Below are positions 46,097-56,288 of a DNA stretch of 64,000 bases, in pieces (position 1 is the stretch's first letter; each line of letters starts with the position of its first letter). The position numbers were made by a program, and so were the translations under genes. The notes below the pieces were generated by a model. The model worked only from the letters and a program-made list of their open reading frames with translations. It had not been told where the DNA came from and made no database searches. This DNA comes from Gammaproteobacteria bacterium (GTDB taxonomy: Bacteria > Pseudomonadota > Gammaproteobacteria > SZUA-229): assembly GCA_029881795.1 (NCBI GenBank), contig JAOULX010000013.1:1-64000 (forward strand), in the 5' to 3' direction.

Positions 46097-48901
46097 ATGA
46101 AAATAATTCATTATGGTCGTCTTGTTATCTGCTCTGTAACAGTGTTTGTGTTATCTGCAGGGGCTGTATGTGCCTCAGAAAGTTCTTATTCATTGTTTGA
46201 GTCAGGGCAGGTTAGGCCGCTGGCGCTAACATCAAAGAAGGATAGGTTAGTTGCGGTGAATACGCCAGATAATACCCTGGAAGTATTTAATATTACAGAT
46301 CAGGGGCTTGAACACCAGCTATCGATTCCGGTTGGTATGGAGCCTGTAGCAGTGGCACTGATCGGTCAATCAGAGGCCTGGGTTGTTAATCACCTTTCCG
46401 ATAGTGTTAGCATCGTCAGTCTGGAATCGGGCAAGGAAAGAGTAGTAAAAACATTACAGGTTGGTGATGAGCCCAGAGATATTGTGGTGGCAGGAAAAGA
46501 CAGTAATCGGGTTTTTATAACGACGGCACATAGAGGTCAGAATGTGCCGTATGATCCGCAGTTTTCTACACCAAGCATAGGACGTGCTGACGTTTGGGTT
46601 TTTGACAGTCAAAACACAAGTTTAACTCAGTCGGTGGATCCACTAACAATCATTAGTCTGTTCACAGATACCCCAAGGGCGCTGGCTGTGTCAGCAGATG
46701 GTAGTAAAGTTTATGCCGCTGGTTTTAAAACCGGAACGCAAACGACGACGGTATGGCACAGTATTGTCACTGATAATGGCGGTGCACCAGAGCCAACGAC
46801 GAATTATTTAAATCAGAAGCAACCGGCTTCAGGGCTAATCGTTAAATATAACGGTGAGCACTGGGTAGATGAAACGGGTAAACAATGGGATGACGCGGTA
46901 AAGTTTTCTCTGCCGGATAAAGATGTTTTTGTGATCGATGCGATGAGTAAGCCGCCGCAGCTTTATAAAGGTAATCAGGAATCCATTAGCCACGTTGGAT
47001 CCGTATTGTTTAATATGATTGTTAACCCGGTTAATAAAAAAGTTTATGTTACAAATCTTGATTCCAGCAACGAAAAACGTTTTGAAGGTCATGGGGATTT
47101 TTCTGGGCAGACTGTTCGTGGACAATTTGTCAAAAACAGAATTTCAGTTATTGACGGTAAAGATATTAAACACCTGCATTTAAATAAACATATTGATTAT
47201 AGCCATTGCTGTGATGCGCTGCCAAATGCAGAAAATGAATTAAGCCTGGCCACCCCAATGGGGATGGCAATTACGGATGACGGTAAGATATTGTATGTGG
47301 CAGGGTTTGGTTCAGCTAAGATCGGCATTTATGACACAAAAAAACTTGAGGATGACAGTTTTGTTCCGGCTCATGATCATCAGATCAAACTGTCTGGCGG
47401 TGGCCCCAGTGGCATGGTTCTGGATCAGTCGGCTAAACGCATCTATGTATTAACACGATTCGATAATTCTATTTCGGTAATTGACACGCGGACTAAAAAA
47501 GAAATTAAGCATGTGGCTATGTTTAATCCAGAACCAGAGAGTGTTACAGCGGGGCGTCCACTACTATATGATGCGGCTCATACATCCAGTCGAGGGGATT
47601 CGTCTTGCGCCAGTTGTCATATCTTCGGTGATATGGATCAGCTGGCCTGGGATCTTGGCGATCCTGATGCAGACAGTTTTCCAATGTTTGGTAAATTCAG
47701 AAATACAGCAGAAATCCTCGGCGTCAATATCAAGCATGAGTTTGCACCAATGAAAGGACCTATGACTACGCAAAGTTTACGTGGAATGGCAAACCATGGA
47801 CCGATGCACTGGCGTGGTGACCGCAATAATGCGACGGTTGATAATAATGAACAGCCCAATGCGGGTCAGTTTGACGAAGAAGGCGCATTTAAAAAATTTA
47901 ATCCGGCATTTGTCGGGTTGTTAGGGCGAAATGAACCACTTACTGATGACGAAATGAACAGGTTTACGCAGTTTATATTGCAGCTGATGTATCCACCGAA
48001 CCCTGTGCGCAATCTCGATAATTCATTAACGACAGCTCAACAAGAAGCGTTTGGGCGTTTTATGGGGCCAAAAACAGATACAAATTTTGGTTGTAATGAG
48101 TGTCATCAGCTAGATCGGCAGGCCAATGCAGAATATGGAGTCATGAAGCCCGGTTTTTTCGGTACAGACGGATTTTATTCATTAACACGATTGTCAAAAC
48201 AGGGATTAAAAGTCCCTCATCTGAGAAATATTTATCAAAAAATCGGTATGTTTGGGTTTCCCAATATTCCGCAACTGATACCAGATGTACCAGGTCAGGA
48301 AAATCAGCATATGGGTGATCAGATTAAGGGCTTTGGTTTGCAACATGATGGTAGCCGCGGAACTGTTTTTTTACAGCAAAGTGGACGCGGATTTATATTT
48401 CGTGAGCCAGGTCAAAACGGACCGGCAGATCCGGGTAATGCCGGAGGTTACGATCCAGACAGATTGATTGGTGATGAGCAAAGAAGAAATATGGAATCGT
48501 TAATGCTTGCGTTTGACAGTAATCTTTACCCGGTTGTTGGTCAGCAGGTGACTGTAAACGCATTAAATATAACAGCAATAAAGCCCCGGTTAGATTTATT
48601 GATTGGGCAAGCGGCTTTGCAGCGGTGTGATCTGGTTGCTCGTCAGTCAGCATATAAAGGCTATCTATTGACAGCTACCGGCACATTCAAATCAAGCCTG
48701 GCAAACGATCCGCTGATTTCTCTCACTGACTTGCTAGAAATAGCTAGAAAACCTTATGCAGAGATAACCTTTACCTGTGTGCCGCCAGGAGCTGGTGTCA
48801 GGATTGCTATCGACCGGGATGAAGATGGTATTTATAATCTCGATGAAATGGCGGCAGGTTCAAACCCAAATGATGCAGCCAGTATTCCGGCGGGTTTGTG
48901 A
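46097..48901 (+). CDS. Beta-propeller/di-heme cytochrome c protein
   Basis: The 934-residue precursor has a signal peptide (cleavage after VCA, about 24-26), a YVTN-type beta-propeller (about 35-495), and a C-terminal cytochrome part with two heme sites, Cys504-AS-Cys507-His508 and Cys666-NE-Cys669-His670. It ends with a DRDEDGIYNLDEM calcium-type motif (about 908-920). The di-heme region resembles MauG/cytochrome-peroxidase-like proteins fused to YVTN propellers. It would be a periplasmic redox enzyme or electron carrier; the substrate is unknown. It stands alone with its own GAGGGG ribosome site and no neighbouring cytochrome genes. Confidence 0.85.
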   Translation: MKIIHYGRLVICSVTVFVLSAGAVCASESSYSLFESGQVRPLALTSKKDRLVAVNTPDNTLEVFNITDQGLEHQLSIPVGMEPVAVALIGQSEAWVVNHLSDSVSIVSLESGKERVVKTLQVGDEPRDIVVAGKDSNRVFITTAHRGQNVPYDPQFSTPSIGRADVWVFDSQNTSLTQSVDPLTIISLFTDTPRALAVSADGSKVYAAGFKTGTQTTTVWHSIVTDNGGAPEPTTNYLNQKQPASGLIVKYNGEHWVDETGKQWDDAVKFSLPDKDVFVIDAMSKPPQLYKGNQESISHVGSVLFNMIVNPVNKKVYVTNLDSSNEKRFEGHGDFSGQTVRGQFVKNRISVIDGKDIKHLHLNKHIDYSHCCDALPNAENELSLATPMGMAITDDGKILYVAGFGSAKIGIYDTKKLEDDSFVPAHDHQIKLSGGGPSGMVLDQSAKRIYVLTRFDNSISVIDTRTKKEIKHVAMFNPEPESVTAGRPLLYDAAHTSSRGDSSCASCHIFGDMDQLAWDLGDPDADSFPMFGKFRNTAEILGVNIKHEFAPMKGPMTTQSLRGMANHGPMHWRGDRNNATVDNNEQPNAGQFDEEGAFKKFNPAFVGLLGRNEPLTDDEMNRFTQFILQLMYPPNPVRNLDNSLTTAQQEAFGRFMGPKTDTNFGCNECHQLDRQANAEYGVMKPGFFGTDGFYSLTRLSKQGLKVPHLRNIYQKIGMFGFPNIPQLIPDVPGQENQHMGDQIKGFGLQHDGSRGTVFLQQSGRGFIFREPGQNGPADPGNAGGYDPDRLIGDEQRRNMESLMLAFDSNLYPVVGQQVTVNALNITAIKPRLDLLIGQAALQRCDLVARQSAYKGYLLTATGTFKSSLANDPLISLTDLLEIARKPYAEITFTCVPPGAGVRIAIDRDEDGIYNLDEMAAGSNPNDAASIPAGL

Positions 48902-49251
48902 TGGCTGATTAAAGGCGGCTTAATATGTCTTTTTTCGTAAGGCTGACAAGTGTTTTTTATTAGATCCCGGCTATTGGTACGAATTGAGTTGGTGACAACG
49001 CTTAAATTAAAGTGAGATAAGCGCAATTTGATAAGATTTATAGTGAGTCTGTGAGTCTGAATCAGCCCTTTAAAAATATATTTACACTTTTGTTACAACC
49101 CTGAATAGGTCTGTATATTATTATATTCTGTTGGGTGCTTGTGTTTTCATGCTCACCCATTCTTTATAACATGTATATAGCAGGGTTATGCAGCAGTCTG
49201 TTGACTGTAGAATAAAACGTTACGGATAAATATCGAATAACTGGAGGTTTT
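48902..49251. other. 350-bp intergenic region
   Basis: A loose inverted repeat (GGGTG...CACCC, 49134-49160) may be a weak terminator. A TTGACT at about 49200 with a 17-base spacer to GGATAA is a poor promoter candidate for the solute-binding gene. No gene is seen; small minus-strand frames lack ribosome sites. Confidence 0.35.
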
Positions 49252-50004
49252 ATGAGCTTGTCGACTATTGCTTGTGCAATAAATAAATACATGGCAGCTA
49301 TACTGATCGGCTACGTTGTTTTGGTTTCATCAGCACAGGCTGGTACCAAGTTGACGCTGAATTCAGGTACAGCAGAACCGTTTATTACCGAAGATGGTGG
49401 TGGTTTTTATGGCGAGGTGGTAAAAGAAATATTTTCCAGACTGGATATTGATGCCAAAGTTATCCGTTTGCCATCCAGTCGATCTATATTAAATGCCAAT
49501 CAGGGAATAGATGCCGGTGTCATAGCGCGAACTAAAGGCTTTGAAAAGAAGTATGCAAACCTGATCAGGGTTCCCAGTGCAATTGTTAAATTTAAGTTTG
49601 TAGCTTACAGTCTTGATGAAACGATAAAAGTCACTGACTGGGATAGCTTTGCTCCCTATTCAGTCGGGATAATAAGAGGCTGGCGAATTTATGAAAAAAA
49701 TATACGAAATGCCAAACAGATCACCAAGGTAAATAATGCCGATCAACTGTTCAAACTGTTATTAAACGGTAGGAGTGATCTGGTTTTGTTTGAGTATTAC
49801 AGAGGCAGTTGGTGGAATAAACATTTGAATGCAAAGGCCTATTTAATTGGCTCGCCAATAGCAGAAAAAGAAATGTTTATTTACATGCATAAGAAGCATG
49901 CTGCACTGGTTCCGGAAATAACCAGAGTGATCGAGCAGATGAAACAAGACGGTACCTATGAAAAAATAAAAGACAAAACATTAATGGTAGATATGAAGCA
50001 GTGA
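49252..50004 (+). CDS. Periplasmic solute-binding protein (SBP family 3-like)
   Basis: The 250-residue precursor has a signal peptide (cleavage after AQA, about 28-30) and the polar amino-acid/SBP_bac_3 pattern: KLTLNSGTAEPFITEDGGGFYGEVVKEIF at the start of the mature protein, two lobes and a closing helix. No transporter permease or ATPase is adjacent. The histidine kinase gene starts 19 bases after its stop, so it may act as a periplasmic ligand sensor for that kinase. GGAGG precedes the ATG. Confidence 0.85.
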   Translation: MSLSTIACAINKYMAAILIGYVVLVSSAQAGTKLTLNSGTAEPFITEDGGGFYGEVVKEIFSRLDIDAKVIRLPSSRSILNANQGIDAGVIARTKGFEKKYANLIRVPSAIVKFKFVAYSLDETIKVTDWDSFAPYSVGIIRGWRIYEKNIRNAKQITKVNNADQLFKLLLNGRSDLVLFEYYRGSWWNKHLNAKAYLIGSPIAEKEMFIYMHKKHAALVPEITRVIEQMKQDGTYEKIKDKTLMVDMKQ

Positions 50005-50023
50005 GTCTTGGGGAATTGTCACA

Positions 50024-51832
50024 GTGCTGAGTTCAGTAATTAAAAGCCGGACATCTGTCAGGCTGGTATTATATATTATATTTTTTAGTTCACTGGTTAC
50101 GGTGTTTACCACGGTGACTCAGTTGTATTTTGAGTATAAAGACAATGTGGCGGTATTAAATCATAATGTTGAAAATGTAAAAGTTGGTTACCAGCAAGGG
50201 CTTACCAATGCGCTATGGCTCGATGATAAACAGCAGTTAGTGGCTATATTGCGCGGCATTAACGCATTGCCCGATATTAATTATGTCGAGGTGCGTACAG
50301 GTTCGGATATCTATGCCTCAAGTGGTCAGAAAATGAAAGAAGATGTTATACAAAATTCTTTTCATCTTTTGTATGTCTATGATGGTCAGCTGCTGACAAT
50401 TGGAGAGGCGATGGTTGAGGCCAACCTTTCAGGAATTTACCACGATTTGCTAAAGCAGCTTTGGGTGCTGTTAGCATCGAATGCTGTAAAAACATTTCTT
50501 GTTGCTATCTTTATGTTCTTTATCTTTGATAAACTGGTTTTTCGCAAACTTAATCTGATTTTTGAATTTGCTCGCTCACACGATGTTAAGAATCTGGATA
50601 GCCGGGTAGACCTGGGTATAAGCAGCAGGTCAGAAGCCCCGGATGAAATTGAATTGACAGCGATTGCTTTAAACAAAATGCAAGAGCATTTGTCGTCTTC
50701 GTTTGAAGAATTGTTAATGCTTAAAACGACGCTGGATCTGTCGCCGGATGCAATTTTTATGTGTGATACTGAAAATTTCCGTGTCTTTTATGCGAATGGC
50801 GGTGCCAAACATCTTCTGAATTATGATATCGCTGAGCTGATTGGGATGTCTGTGCTGGAAATGTCACCTGAACTGGACAAAAAAAGCTTTGATAGATTAT
50901 TGCAATCAAAAAATGGTAATGCTGGTAAAGTCGTGCGCTTCGAAACCGAGTTTGTAAATAAAAAAGGTTCTGTCATTCCGATTCAGCTGGTCCTTCAGTA
51001 TCAAAACCCGGCGGATGAAGATCCGCGCTTTGTGCTGATAGCCCGTGATATAACGGAGAGGAAAAGAGATGAAAAATTTCTTCTTAAATCACTGGAGGAT
51101 GCGCAAGCTGCGAATCAGGCAAAATCAAAGTTTTTGATGTCAGTCAGTCATGAATTGCGCACACCATTAAACGCTATTATCGGTTTTTCACAGTTGCTGG
51201 AACTGGATGCTGATAGCCTGAATTCAGACCAGAATATGGCAGTCAATGATATTCATCATGCCGGTAAGCATCTGCTGAAGCTGGTGGATGAAATTCTCGA
51301 CTTATCAAGAATAGAATCAGACAATATACCCATGACGATTGAGCATGTCGATCCAACCAGTCTGATACATGAGTGCGTTAAGACGGTTGCAGCAATGGCT
51401 GATATGAAAGGCGTTACCTTGCAAAATGATATTACAGCGGTGTTGCTGCCGAAGATAATGATTGATAAAACGCGCTTTAAACAGGTTTTAATGAATCTGT
51501 TAAATAATGCGATTAAGTACAATCGAACGGATGGTAAAGTAACCTTGCAGTCAGAACTACGTGGCAATAAAACAATTCGGTTTAAAGTGGTTGATACAGG
51601 CTGTGGCATAACGACTGATCAGCAGGCTAATGTGTTTACCGCTTTTAATCGGCTGGGTCAGGAAGGTAGTGATATTGACGGTACCGGAATCGGCCTGTCG
51701 ATAACAAAAAGACTGGTAGAGTTGATGGGGGGTAACATCGACTTTCAAAGCAGTGCTGGTCGGGGTTCGGCATTTTGGATTGATTTTGCCTGTCAGGATG
51801 AAGAGGATTCTTGTGTTATTGCGCCGGGTTAA
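50024..51832 (+). CDS. PAS-domain sensor histidine kinase
   Basis: The 602-residue protein starts at GTG. Membrane helices (about 11-33 and 147-169) enclose a periplasmic domain. A HAMP-like linker follows, then a PAS domain (about 235-355), a HisKA domain with phospho-acceptor His376 in SHELRTPLNAI, and a HATPase domain with NLLNNAIKYN, DTGCGIT and GTGIGLSI boxes. No response regulator is encoded in the window, so its output is unknown. Nineteen bases separate it from the solute-binding protein. Confidence 0.92.
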   Translation: MLSSVIKSRTSVRLVLYIIFFSSLVTVFTTVTQLYFEYKDNVAVLNHNVENVKVGYQQGLTNALWLDDKQQLVAILRGINALPDINYVEVRTGSDIYASSGQKMKEDVIQNSFHLLYVYDGQLLTIGEAMVEANLSGIYHDLLKQLWVLLASNAVKTFLVAIFMFFIFDKLVFRKLNLIFEFARSHDVKNLDSRVDLGISSRSEAPDEIELTAIALNKMQEHLSSSFEELLMLKTTLDLSPDAIFMCDTENFRVFYANGGAKHLLNYDIAELIGMSVLEMSPELDKKSFDRLLQSKNGNAGKVVRFETEFVNKKGSVIPIQLVLQYQNPADEDPRFVLIARDITERKRDEKFLLKSLEDAQAANQAKSKFLMSVSHELRTPLNAIIGFSQLLELDADSLNSDQNMAVNDIHHAGKHLLKLVDEILDLSRIESDNIPMTIEHVDPTSLIHECVKTVAAMADMKGVTLQNDITAVLLPKIMIDKTRFKQVLMNLLNNAIKYNRTDGKVTLQSELRGNKTIRFKVVDTGCGITTDQQANVFTAFNRLGQEGSDIDGTGIGLSITKRLVELMGGNIDFQSSAGRGSAFWIDFACQDEEDSCVIAPG

Positions 51833-51862
51833 GCCGTCATTCATCTCCGCTTAATTGCCTGC

Positions 51863-52495
51863 TTATCTTTTATGCCAGTGTGTTCTTAAGATATTTAAAA
51901 CCTTATCCGCGTAGACTCTGCGTCCAGTGCTGCCGTTATAGCGGGCCAGTGCTTTTACCAGATCACCGTTTTCTTTTTCTAAATAATATTTGAGAATCGT
52001 GCAACCCAGTCGCAGGTTGGTTTTTAAATCGATCAGATTATCTTCCGGGTGGCCAATTTCTTTGAGCCAGAAAGGCATTACCTGCATCAAGCCCTGGGCC
52101 CCAGCGCTTGAGATAGCAAAGCGGTCAAACCGGCTCTCAATGTGTATCACAGCCAGAACCAGCTCAGGGTGTAGTCTGGAGCGAGTGGCTTCATGGTGTA
52201 CGGATTTTAGTAATTGAATGCGTTGTTTTTTTGATGGCAATATGTGTTTTAAGCGCTCGGACATATCAACCAGCCAGACCTCGGCATCAAAGCGGTCTTT
52301 GAAGCTGTCTGCACTTTCTATCGCCTGTTGTAATAGCAGACGTAATTCCGGCTGCTCTGCTGTTAGCGCAGTTGCGTTGTTAACAGTAGCTAACAGGCAC
52401 AGTCCGATCAACCATGATCTGTTTTTTTTAGTGCTTTTGCTGGCGGATGAAATCAACAACTGAATCAAGAGCAATTTCCTGTTTGTCTTCGTCAC
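51863..52495 (-). CDS. Lytic transglycosylase (SLT domain)
   Basis: The 210-residue product has a late hydrophobic segment (about 28-44, ending NNATA) like a signal peptide, and an SLT domain with the catalytic glutamate in [12 protein letters not shown] and the GLMQVMPFW motif (about 112-142). It cleaves peptidoglycan. The start is uncertain: this ATG lies 68 bases inside proS and there is no other ATG before the signal sequence; an alternative TTG start is possible. It follows proS, a common neighbourhood. Confidence 0.85.
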   Translation of the reverse strand: MTKTNRKLLLIQLLISSASKSTKKNRSWLIGLCLLATVNNATALTAEQPELRLLLQQAIESADSFKDRFDAEVWLVDMSERLKHILPSKKQRIQLLKSVHHEATRSRLHPELVLAVIHIESRFDRFAISSAGAQGLMQVMPFWLKEIGHPEDNLIDLKTNLRLGCTILKYYLEKENGDLVKALARYNGSTGRRVYADKVLNILRTHWHKR

Positions 52496-54137
52496 GACGG
52501 CCTTTGTATTCGATCATGCCACTTTCAAGGCCGCGATCACCGATCACCAGTCGATGCGGAATACCGATTAATTCAAGGTCGGCTAACATGCCGCCCAGAC
52601 GCGCTTTAGTGTCGTAATAAAGCACCTCAAAACCGGCAGCACTGAGTTCCTGGTAAAGGGTTTCGCAGGCCGACTGTAATGCTTCTGACTTTTGCAAATT
52701 AATGGGCGCAATGGCAACATCAAACGGAGCGATAGACGACGGCCAGATAATGCCGTTTTCATCGTTGTTCTGTTCAATAGCTGACGCAACAACGCGGGAT
52801 ACGCCAATGCCGTAGCAACCCATGGTCATAACTTGTTGTTTACCATTCTGATCTAACACGCTGGCATTGAGTGCTGCACTGTATTTTTGACCAAGTTTAA
52901 AAATGTGGCCGACTTCGATGCCGCGAACAATCGATAAAACACCTTTGCCGTCCGGGCTGGGGTCACCGCTAACAACGTTGCGGATATCTGCGCTGACAGG
53001 TTCAGCCAGGTCACGGCCCCAGTTAACCCCGGTCAGGTGCTGATCGTCAGTGTTTGCACCACAGACAAAGTCGCTGAGCGCCGCTGCAGCGTGGTCAACA
53101 ATGAGATGTATGTTAAGGCCGACCGGGCCGATCGAACCGGGTTTGCAACCGGTTACCTGTTCCGCAATGTCATCGCTGACCAGGCTAAAGGGTTCGGCAA
53201 CCTCAGGTAAGTGTTCGGCTTTTATTTCATTAATTTCGTGATCGCCTCGCAGTACTAAAGCCACTACCTGATTGTCTTCTGCGCCTGTAACCAGCAGGGT
53301 TTTAATGCACTGAGAAGCATCGGTATTTAAAAACGCGCTGACCTCGGCAATGCTTTTCTGTCCGGGCGTAGCAACTGTCTGCATCGCAGCGCTGGCTGCC
53401 GGACGCGGTGCAGTTGGTGCGATAGCTTCGGCTTTTTCGATATTGGCGGCATAATCACTTTGATCAGATACGGCTATGGCATCTTCCCCCGACTCTGCCA
53501 GAACATGAAATTCATGTGAGCTGTTACCACCGATGGCGCCAGAGTCTGCCTGGACCGGGCGAAAGTTAAGGCCCAGTCGCTCAAAAATACGTTGGTAAGT
53601 CTGATGCATGATGTCATAGGTCTGATCCAGACAGCTCTGTTCGGCGTGGAAAGAGTAGGCATCTTTCATCAGAAACTCACGTGCGCGCATGACCCCAAAA
53701 CGAGGCCGGCGTTCGTCGCGGAATTTGGTCTGAATCTGATAATAAGTAACAGGTAACTGTTTGTAGCTGCTGAGCTCGCGCCGAGCCAGATCAGTGATGA
53801 TTTCTTCATGAGTCGGGCCAAAACAAAAGGCTCTGTCATGGCGGTCATTCATCCGTAATAACTCGGCGCCGTATTGTTCCCAACGTCCCGATTCCTGCCA
53901 TAGTTCGGCCGGTTGGACGGCTGGCATCAATAATTCCAGAGCATGGCTGCGATCCATCTCTTCACGCACAATGTTTTCGACTTTTCTTAGCACCTTCAAA
54001 CCCAGCGGCAACCAGCTGTAGAGGCCGGAAGCTAGACGGCGGATAAGGCCGGCTCTGAGCATCAGCTGATGCGAGATAATTTCTGCATCTGCCGGGGTTT
54101 CTTTGAGGGTGGAAAGTGGGAAGTTTGATATGCGCAT
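52428..54137 (-). CDS. proS: Prolyl-tRNA synthetase
   Basis: ProS charges tRNA-Pro; the 569-residue class II enzyme is the bacterial type with an editing insertion. Motif 1 lies near residues 63-85, motif 2 at about 134-150 ([23 protein letters not shown] region) and motif 3 near the [17 protein letters not shown] stretch (about 438-454), with the INS editing domain between 225 and 405. The end overlaps the lytic transglycosylase start. Confidence 0.97.
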   Translation of the reverse strand: MRISNFPLSTLKETPADAEIISHQLMLRAGLIRRLASGLYSWLPLGLKVLRKVENIVREEMDRSHALELLMPAVQPAELWQESGRWEQYGAELLRMNDRHDRAFCFGPTHEEIITDLARRELSSYKQLPVTYYQIQTKFRDERRPRFGVMRAREFLMKDAYSFHAEQSCLDQTYDIMHQTYQRIFERLGLNFRPVQADSGAIGGNSSHEFHVLAESGEDAIAVSDQSDYAANIEKAEAIAPTAPRPAASAAMQTVATPGQKSIAEVSAFLNTDASQCIKTLLVTGAEDNQVVALVLRGDHEINEIKAEHLPEVAEPFSLVSDDIAEQVTGCKPGSIGPVGLNIHLIVDHAAAALSDFVCGANTDDQHLTGVNWGRDLAEPVSADIRNVVSGDPSPDGKGVLSIVRGIEVGHIFKLGQKYSAALNASVLDQNGKQQVMTMGCYGIGVSRVVASAIEQNNDENGIIWPSSIAPFDVAIAPINLQKSEALQSACETLYQELSAAGFEVLYYDTKARLGGMLADLELIGIPHRLVIGDRGLESGMIEYKGRRDEDKQEIALDSVVDFIRQQKH

Positions 54138-54277
54138 AATGTTCCGGTTTTATTCTGAGGCGCAGCGGCGTTTGTAAAGCCGTGTGATGCCTGATTACAG
54201 TTTGCAATAACAGGGCGTATTGTATGAGTTGAGCTGACGCAGGTACAGCAAAAAACAAAAAGCAATTTGTGTGACGC

Positions 54278-54613
54278 TTAAAAAGTACGCTTATCCCAGC
54301 CAAACAGGCGGCGTTCGGGTGACTTGAATTCGATATAGATTCTGTTAGCCGGTATGCCCAGTTTCGATTCCATAAACTGACAGAGTTGTTGAGAATATTC
54401 GGCTGTGTGTTTGTCGTTTAGTCCCAGACTGGTCAGGCTGCAGCTGGCAGCTGGGTCGTTGCTACCGGCAAAAATTAATTTTTGCTGGTCATTAATCTGA
54501 ACCATGACATAGTTTTCAGGTTTGCAGAGCATTTTTGCACATAATTGCGATAATTCGGTTAGTACACTGTCATCGTCAATTTTTATATTACTGTTGATAG
54601 TCAGAACGGGCAT
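54278..54613 (-). CDS. MIF-family (macrophage migration inhibitory factor-like) protein
   Basis: The 111-residue protein begins MPVLTINSN, so removal of Met exposes the N-terminal proline that is the catalytic base in MIF/phenylpyruvate tautomerases. The remaining pattern (AKMLCKPENYVMVQIND, FAGSNDPAASCSLTSLGL, NRIYIEF) fits the MIF subgroup. Bacterial members are tautomerases of unknown substrate. It lies upstream of proS on the same strand with a 140-base gap. Confidence 0.85.
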   Translation of the reverse strand: MPVLTINSNIKIDDDSVLTELSQLCAKMLCKPENYVMVQINDQQKLIFAGSNDPAASCSLTSLGLNDKHTAEYSQQLCQFMESKLGIPANRIYIEFKSPERRLFGWDKRTF

Positions 54614-54624
54614 CTTTTAGCGTC

Positions 54625-55065
54625 TTATTGACAATGTTTGCTAATCATTTTCTGCATGGTTTTTTCTCGTTCGTTACGGCTTTTTTCCGTCATCACGGTG
54701 CTGCTGCCGTCTTCCTGTTTAACTCGCAAACGGCCAGCTTGATTGAGTGTGGCGATATCGTTGCGAGCTTTGTTACACAGGCTATCGTGTTGTTTTTGGG
54801 TATAGGGGTCTTTTTTATCAGCAGCTGCGGCAGGTTTATCAGTCTTTTTGTTGCTTGAGTTTGGACTTGCTTTGGGAGAGGCCGGCGCTGGAGAGCTGAA
54901 ATGTGTGCTGATCCCCATTTTTTGAGCCTGACTACCGCTCGGTGGAGCAGAGCCGTAATGAACCTGGCCAGATTCGTCCTTCCATTTGTAGATAGCAGCG
55001 CTACTGGCGGTGCTGATCAGGGCCAAAAGAATGGTGGCAAAAGCGAGTGTGTAGGGGCTGCTCAT
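54625..55065 (-). CDS. DUF4124 periplasmic protein
   Basis: The 146-residue precursor has a signal peptide (about 1-22) and the N-terminal DUF4124 motif, YKWKDESGQVHYGSAPP (about 26-42), followed by a low-complexity Lys/Ser linker and a helical C-terminus with three cysteines. DUF4124 is a small cell-envelope domain; function unknown. It is transcribed toward the MIF gene, 11 bases away. Confidence 0.87.
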   Translation of the reverse strand: MSSPYTLAFATILLALISTASSAAIYKWKDESGQVHYGSAPPSGSQAQKMGISTHFSSPAPASPKASPNSSNKKTDKPAAAADKKDPYTQKQHDSLCNKARNDIATLNQAGRLRVKQEDGSSTVMTEKSRNEREKTMQKMISKHCQ

Positions 55066-55208
55066 TAATTAGTCCGTCTTATTATAGTGCTTAGAGTTTA
55101 GTGGACAGAATCAAGGAATGCGATAGTAAATATTGATGTTGTTACAGTATATAGAGATTTGTGAAATCGCGTATATACTAAAGAAAGGCTTGAAATTATA
55201 ATAAATTA

Positions 55209-55232
55209 GTATATTATTATTTTCTAATATAC
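55209..55232. promoter_or_regulatory. Palindromic site upstream of RND pump operon
   Basis: GTATATTA (55209-55216) and TAATATAC (55225-55232) are perfect reverse complements across an 8-base spacer; with one mismatch the symmetry extends to TAG/CTA on both sides. It lies 19-42 bases before the GTG of the adaptor gene, a typical place for a TetR- or MarR-type operator. No regulator gene is adjacent on this side. Confidence 0.45.
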
Positions 55233-55250
55233 CTATCAGGAGAAACTATC

Positions 55251-56288
55251 GTGTTCAGGAATTATCTCAGCTTGGTCTTTTTTATCGTTATCAGTAGTGC
55301 GTCTTTACCGGCGATGGCGCTCGATCTGCCCACAGTAACAGTCAAAACAGAGTCATTTAAGCAGATGATTTATCTGGATGGCATGGTAGAGGCGGTACAA
55401 CAAGCGACGCTTTTTTCACAGACCTCAGGCCGCGTGATTAAGCTGGCATATGATGTTGATGATTTTGTGAAACAAGGTAGTGTGATTGCAAAGCTTCGCG
55501 ATACCGAGCAAAGAGCCCGTTATAAACAGGCCGATGCCGGCCGTGATGCGGCTAAAGCACAGGCAGAAAAAGCCAGATTGGAATTTAAACGGGTCAGCGG
55601 TTTGTTTGCAAAAAAACTGGTATCGGCTTCGTTGAAAGATCAGGCTGAGGCGGCATTAAAATCAGCTGAAGCGGCATTAAATGCAGCCAGTGCGCGATTT
55701 GATGAAGCCAAAGAACAACTCGACCACACCGTGATCAGAGCGCCTTTCAGTGGCACTCTGACACAGCGTCATATTGAACTGGGCGAAACAATACAAGTGG
55801 GCCAGCCTGTAGTCAGCGGTGTCTCAAACCGGGATGCATTGCGCTTTAATGTACAGATTCCCCAACGCCTGATTGATACCGCCCGTAAACTAACCACTGT
55901 CGATATCGTTTTGCAGGATGGTAGTCATATTACTGCAGACCAGATCACGGTTTTCCCGACTGCAGATAGCAAAACACATAGCTTTCAACTGAGAGCGCAA
56001 CTGTTCTCAAATCAACACCGTATCTACCCTGGTATGTTTGTTAAGGTCGGTCTTGAAACCGGTCAGTTGTCTCAGTTATCGGTCCCAGTTAGCAGCTTGC
56101 TGCACCGCAGTGAGTTAAGTGCGGTTTATGTATTGGACAATGGACGGGTGCAGCTACGACAAGTTCGTCCGGGGCCAACTTATAATGGCCAGCAAGTTAT
56201 TCTGAGTGGTCTGCAGCCAGGTGAAAATGTGGTGACCCAACCTAATCAGGCTGTTATTGCCATCAAGGCGCAGTTGCGAGGAGAATAA
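55251..56288 (+). CDS. RND efflux periplasmic adaptor
   Basis: The 345-residue protein starts at GTG (AGGAGA 8 bases upstream), has a signal peptide (cleavage after AMA, about 21-23), a lipoyl half (TSGRVIKLAYDVDDFVKQGSVIAKL, about 57-81), a helical hairpin (about 88-165), the second lipoyl half and a beta-barrel with FVKVGLETG near the end. It is a standard MFP of the RND type and its stop coincides with the pump start, so the two are translated together. Confidence 0.93.
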   Translation: MFRNYLSLVFFIVISSASLPAMALDLPTVTVKTESFKQMIYLDGMVEAVQQATLFSQTSGRVIKLAYDVDDFVKQGSVIAKLRDTEQRARYKQADAGRDAAKAQAEKARLEFKRVSGLFAKKLVSASLKDQAEAALKSAEAALNAASARFDEAKEQLDHTVIRAPFSGTLTQRHIELGETIQVGQPVVSGVSNRDALRFNVQIPQRLIDTARKLTTVDIVLQDGSHITADQITVFPTADSKTHSFQLRAQLFSNQHRIYPGMFVKVGLETGQLSQLSVPVSSLLHRSELSAVYVLDNGRVQLRQVRPGPTYNGQQVILSGLQPGENVVTQPNQAVIAIKAQLRGE

